A program made the position numbers and the translations under genes. Source: Ureibacillus sp. FSL W7-1570 (GTDB lineage: Bacteria; Bacillota; Bacilli; Bacillales_A; Planococcaceae). From it: a stretch of 64,000 nt of DNA. The first letter of the stretch is position 1. Each line of letters begins with the position of its first letter. The stretch lies in NCBI RefSeq assembly GCF_038593265.1, contig NZ_CP151979.1, positions 620,001 through 684,000 of the forward strand, read 5' to 3'. This document shows positions 63,434 through 64,000 of this stretch, in pieces. Below the pieces are notes generated by a model that saw only the letters and a program-made list of their open reading frames with translations, did not search any database and was not told the origin of the DNA.

Positions 63434-64000
63434 TTAGGCTGGACATGGTCTTTTCCATGTCCAGTTTGCCATTTTCTTTAAGTTCATGGCAGCGAAAGTA
63501 AGCATCGCCTGCATGGACAATTTTTCCAGTCCTCGTAGAGTTGTCCATCGCATGCCATGCTTCTCTTTTCCATCGGCAAAGACCCGTTCAATCGTTTCTT
63601 TGCGCTTATCATATATATTTCTATTGATTTCTGTATGTCTTAAGTGGTCGACTTCTTCCACATAGTGCTCCCAAATGTGGCGATGAATAAATTTAGTGTG
63701 ATCTTTACTTTGGGTACACTTTTCTAAGAACGGGCACGTTTTACATATTTCCGGATTAGAAGCGTACTGTCGATAACCTTCTCTTGTCGTGGTTCGGTAT
63801 TCAAGAATTTGGTTGTTTGGGCAGATATAACAATCATAATGTTCATCGTATACATACTCATACTTTTTAAAGAAACCGTCTTTTGTTCTTGGTCTTGTAT
63901 ATGGCATAACGGGACGAATCTCTTTGTCCAACAGACTTTTCGCATTCGCTGGGGTTTTGTATCCGGCATCTACGGCTACTGCAGTTGGTTTGCCTACTTT
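63434..64000 (-). CDS. IS1182-family transposase, C-terminal part (continues past window)
   Basis: The minus frame is open to the window edge and reads VGKPTAVAVDAGYKTPANAK (second Asp of the DDE core). A Cys-rich insert (CYICPNNQILEYRT, CKTCPFLEKC) follows, then KRKETIERVFADGKEKHGMRWTTLRGL with the catalytic Glu, and the C-terminal MQAMLTFAAMNLKKMA. It is not the same subtype as the IS1182 transposase at 40 kb. A strong hairpin (CAAACCCCAACTCAAATG with its complement, 63357-63404) lies behind its 3' end; the element's end is probably near 63345. Confidence 0.88.
   Translation of the reverse strand, partial: KVGKPTAVAVDAGYKTPANAKSLLDKEIRPVMPYTRPRTKDGFFKKYEYVYDEHYDCYICPNNQILEYRTTTREGYRQYASNPEICKTCPFLEKCTQSKDHTKFIHRHIWEHYVEEVDHLRHTEINRNIYDKRKETIERVFADGKEKHGMRWTTLRGLEKLSMQAMLTFAAMNLKKMANWTWKRPCPA

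Overview
The window is low-GC Firmicutes DNA from a spore-forming, probably moderately thermophilic Bacillales member, closest in feel to Ureibacillus/Lysinibacillus. The evidence is CotD and YjcZ spore genes with sigma-K-like promoters, a SAM (S-box) riboswitch, a T-box leader, strong AGGAGG-type ribosome binding sites, and a meso-diaminopimelate dehydrogenase very like the one described from Ureibacillus thermosphaericus (recalled, not searched). A replication terminator protein gene (rtp) with a Ter-like site in its promoter puts the window near the chromosome terminus. This fits its B. subtilis yne-region neighbours (ccdA, ccdC, yneK, acnA, yneP), which also lie near terC in B. subtilis.

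Layout. 1-19 kb: the proS 3' end, rtp, serC (minus), two AhpD-like proteins, an NRDE protein, yjcZ, an SDR, a TelA/YceH protein, cotD, an esterase, an amidase, rarD, a GIY-YIG-like protein, ccdA/ccdC/yneK, a DUF1659-DUF2922-YvrJ trio, a Sco lipoprotein, metI, a lysozyme-like protein and a GlsB-type membrane protein. 18.5-29.5 kb: a branched-chain amino acid cluster, ilvD - T-box - ilvB-ilvN-ilvC-leuA-leuB-leuC-leuD, with a cre box, a sigma-A promoter and a CodY box before ilvD. Together these enzymes make valine and leucine and most of the isoleucine pathway. 29.5-37 kb: a C39-type lipoprotein, a degenerate dynamin-like protein, a YfkA-type radical SAM protein and a 639-residue beta-helix protein. 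37-39.8 kb: aconitase.

39.8-46 kb is an insertion-sequence pile-up: an IS1182-family element, then an ISL3-family element split by an IS21-family element with a 5-bp target duplication, then a 308-bp repeat bounded by the same 15-bp inverted repeat that bounds the IS1182 element. 46-54 kb: ddh, small membrane and DUF genes, a YneP-type thioesterase, and a two-gene unit of a giant SF1 helicase with a roughly 600-residue coiled-coil insertion plus an overlapping winged-helix protein. 54-55.2 kb: the S-box and metA (Glu111, so acetyl-CoA type), which pairs with metI in methionine synthesis.

55.2-59 kb is a second nest: a group IIC intron inserted at the metA terminator, then a second copy of the repeat split by an IS4-family element with a 10-bp palindromic target duplication. 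59-64 kb: a large membrane transporter (minus), remnants of a toxin-like gene, a MerR regulator overlapping an ABC exporter gene, and a partial IS1182-family transposase running off the right edge. No tRNA, rRNA or CRISPR array was seen. The best candidates for something undescribed are the helicase/winged-helix pair, the degenerate dynamin-like protein, and the repeat family sharing its ends with the IS1182 element.
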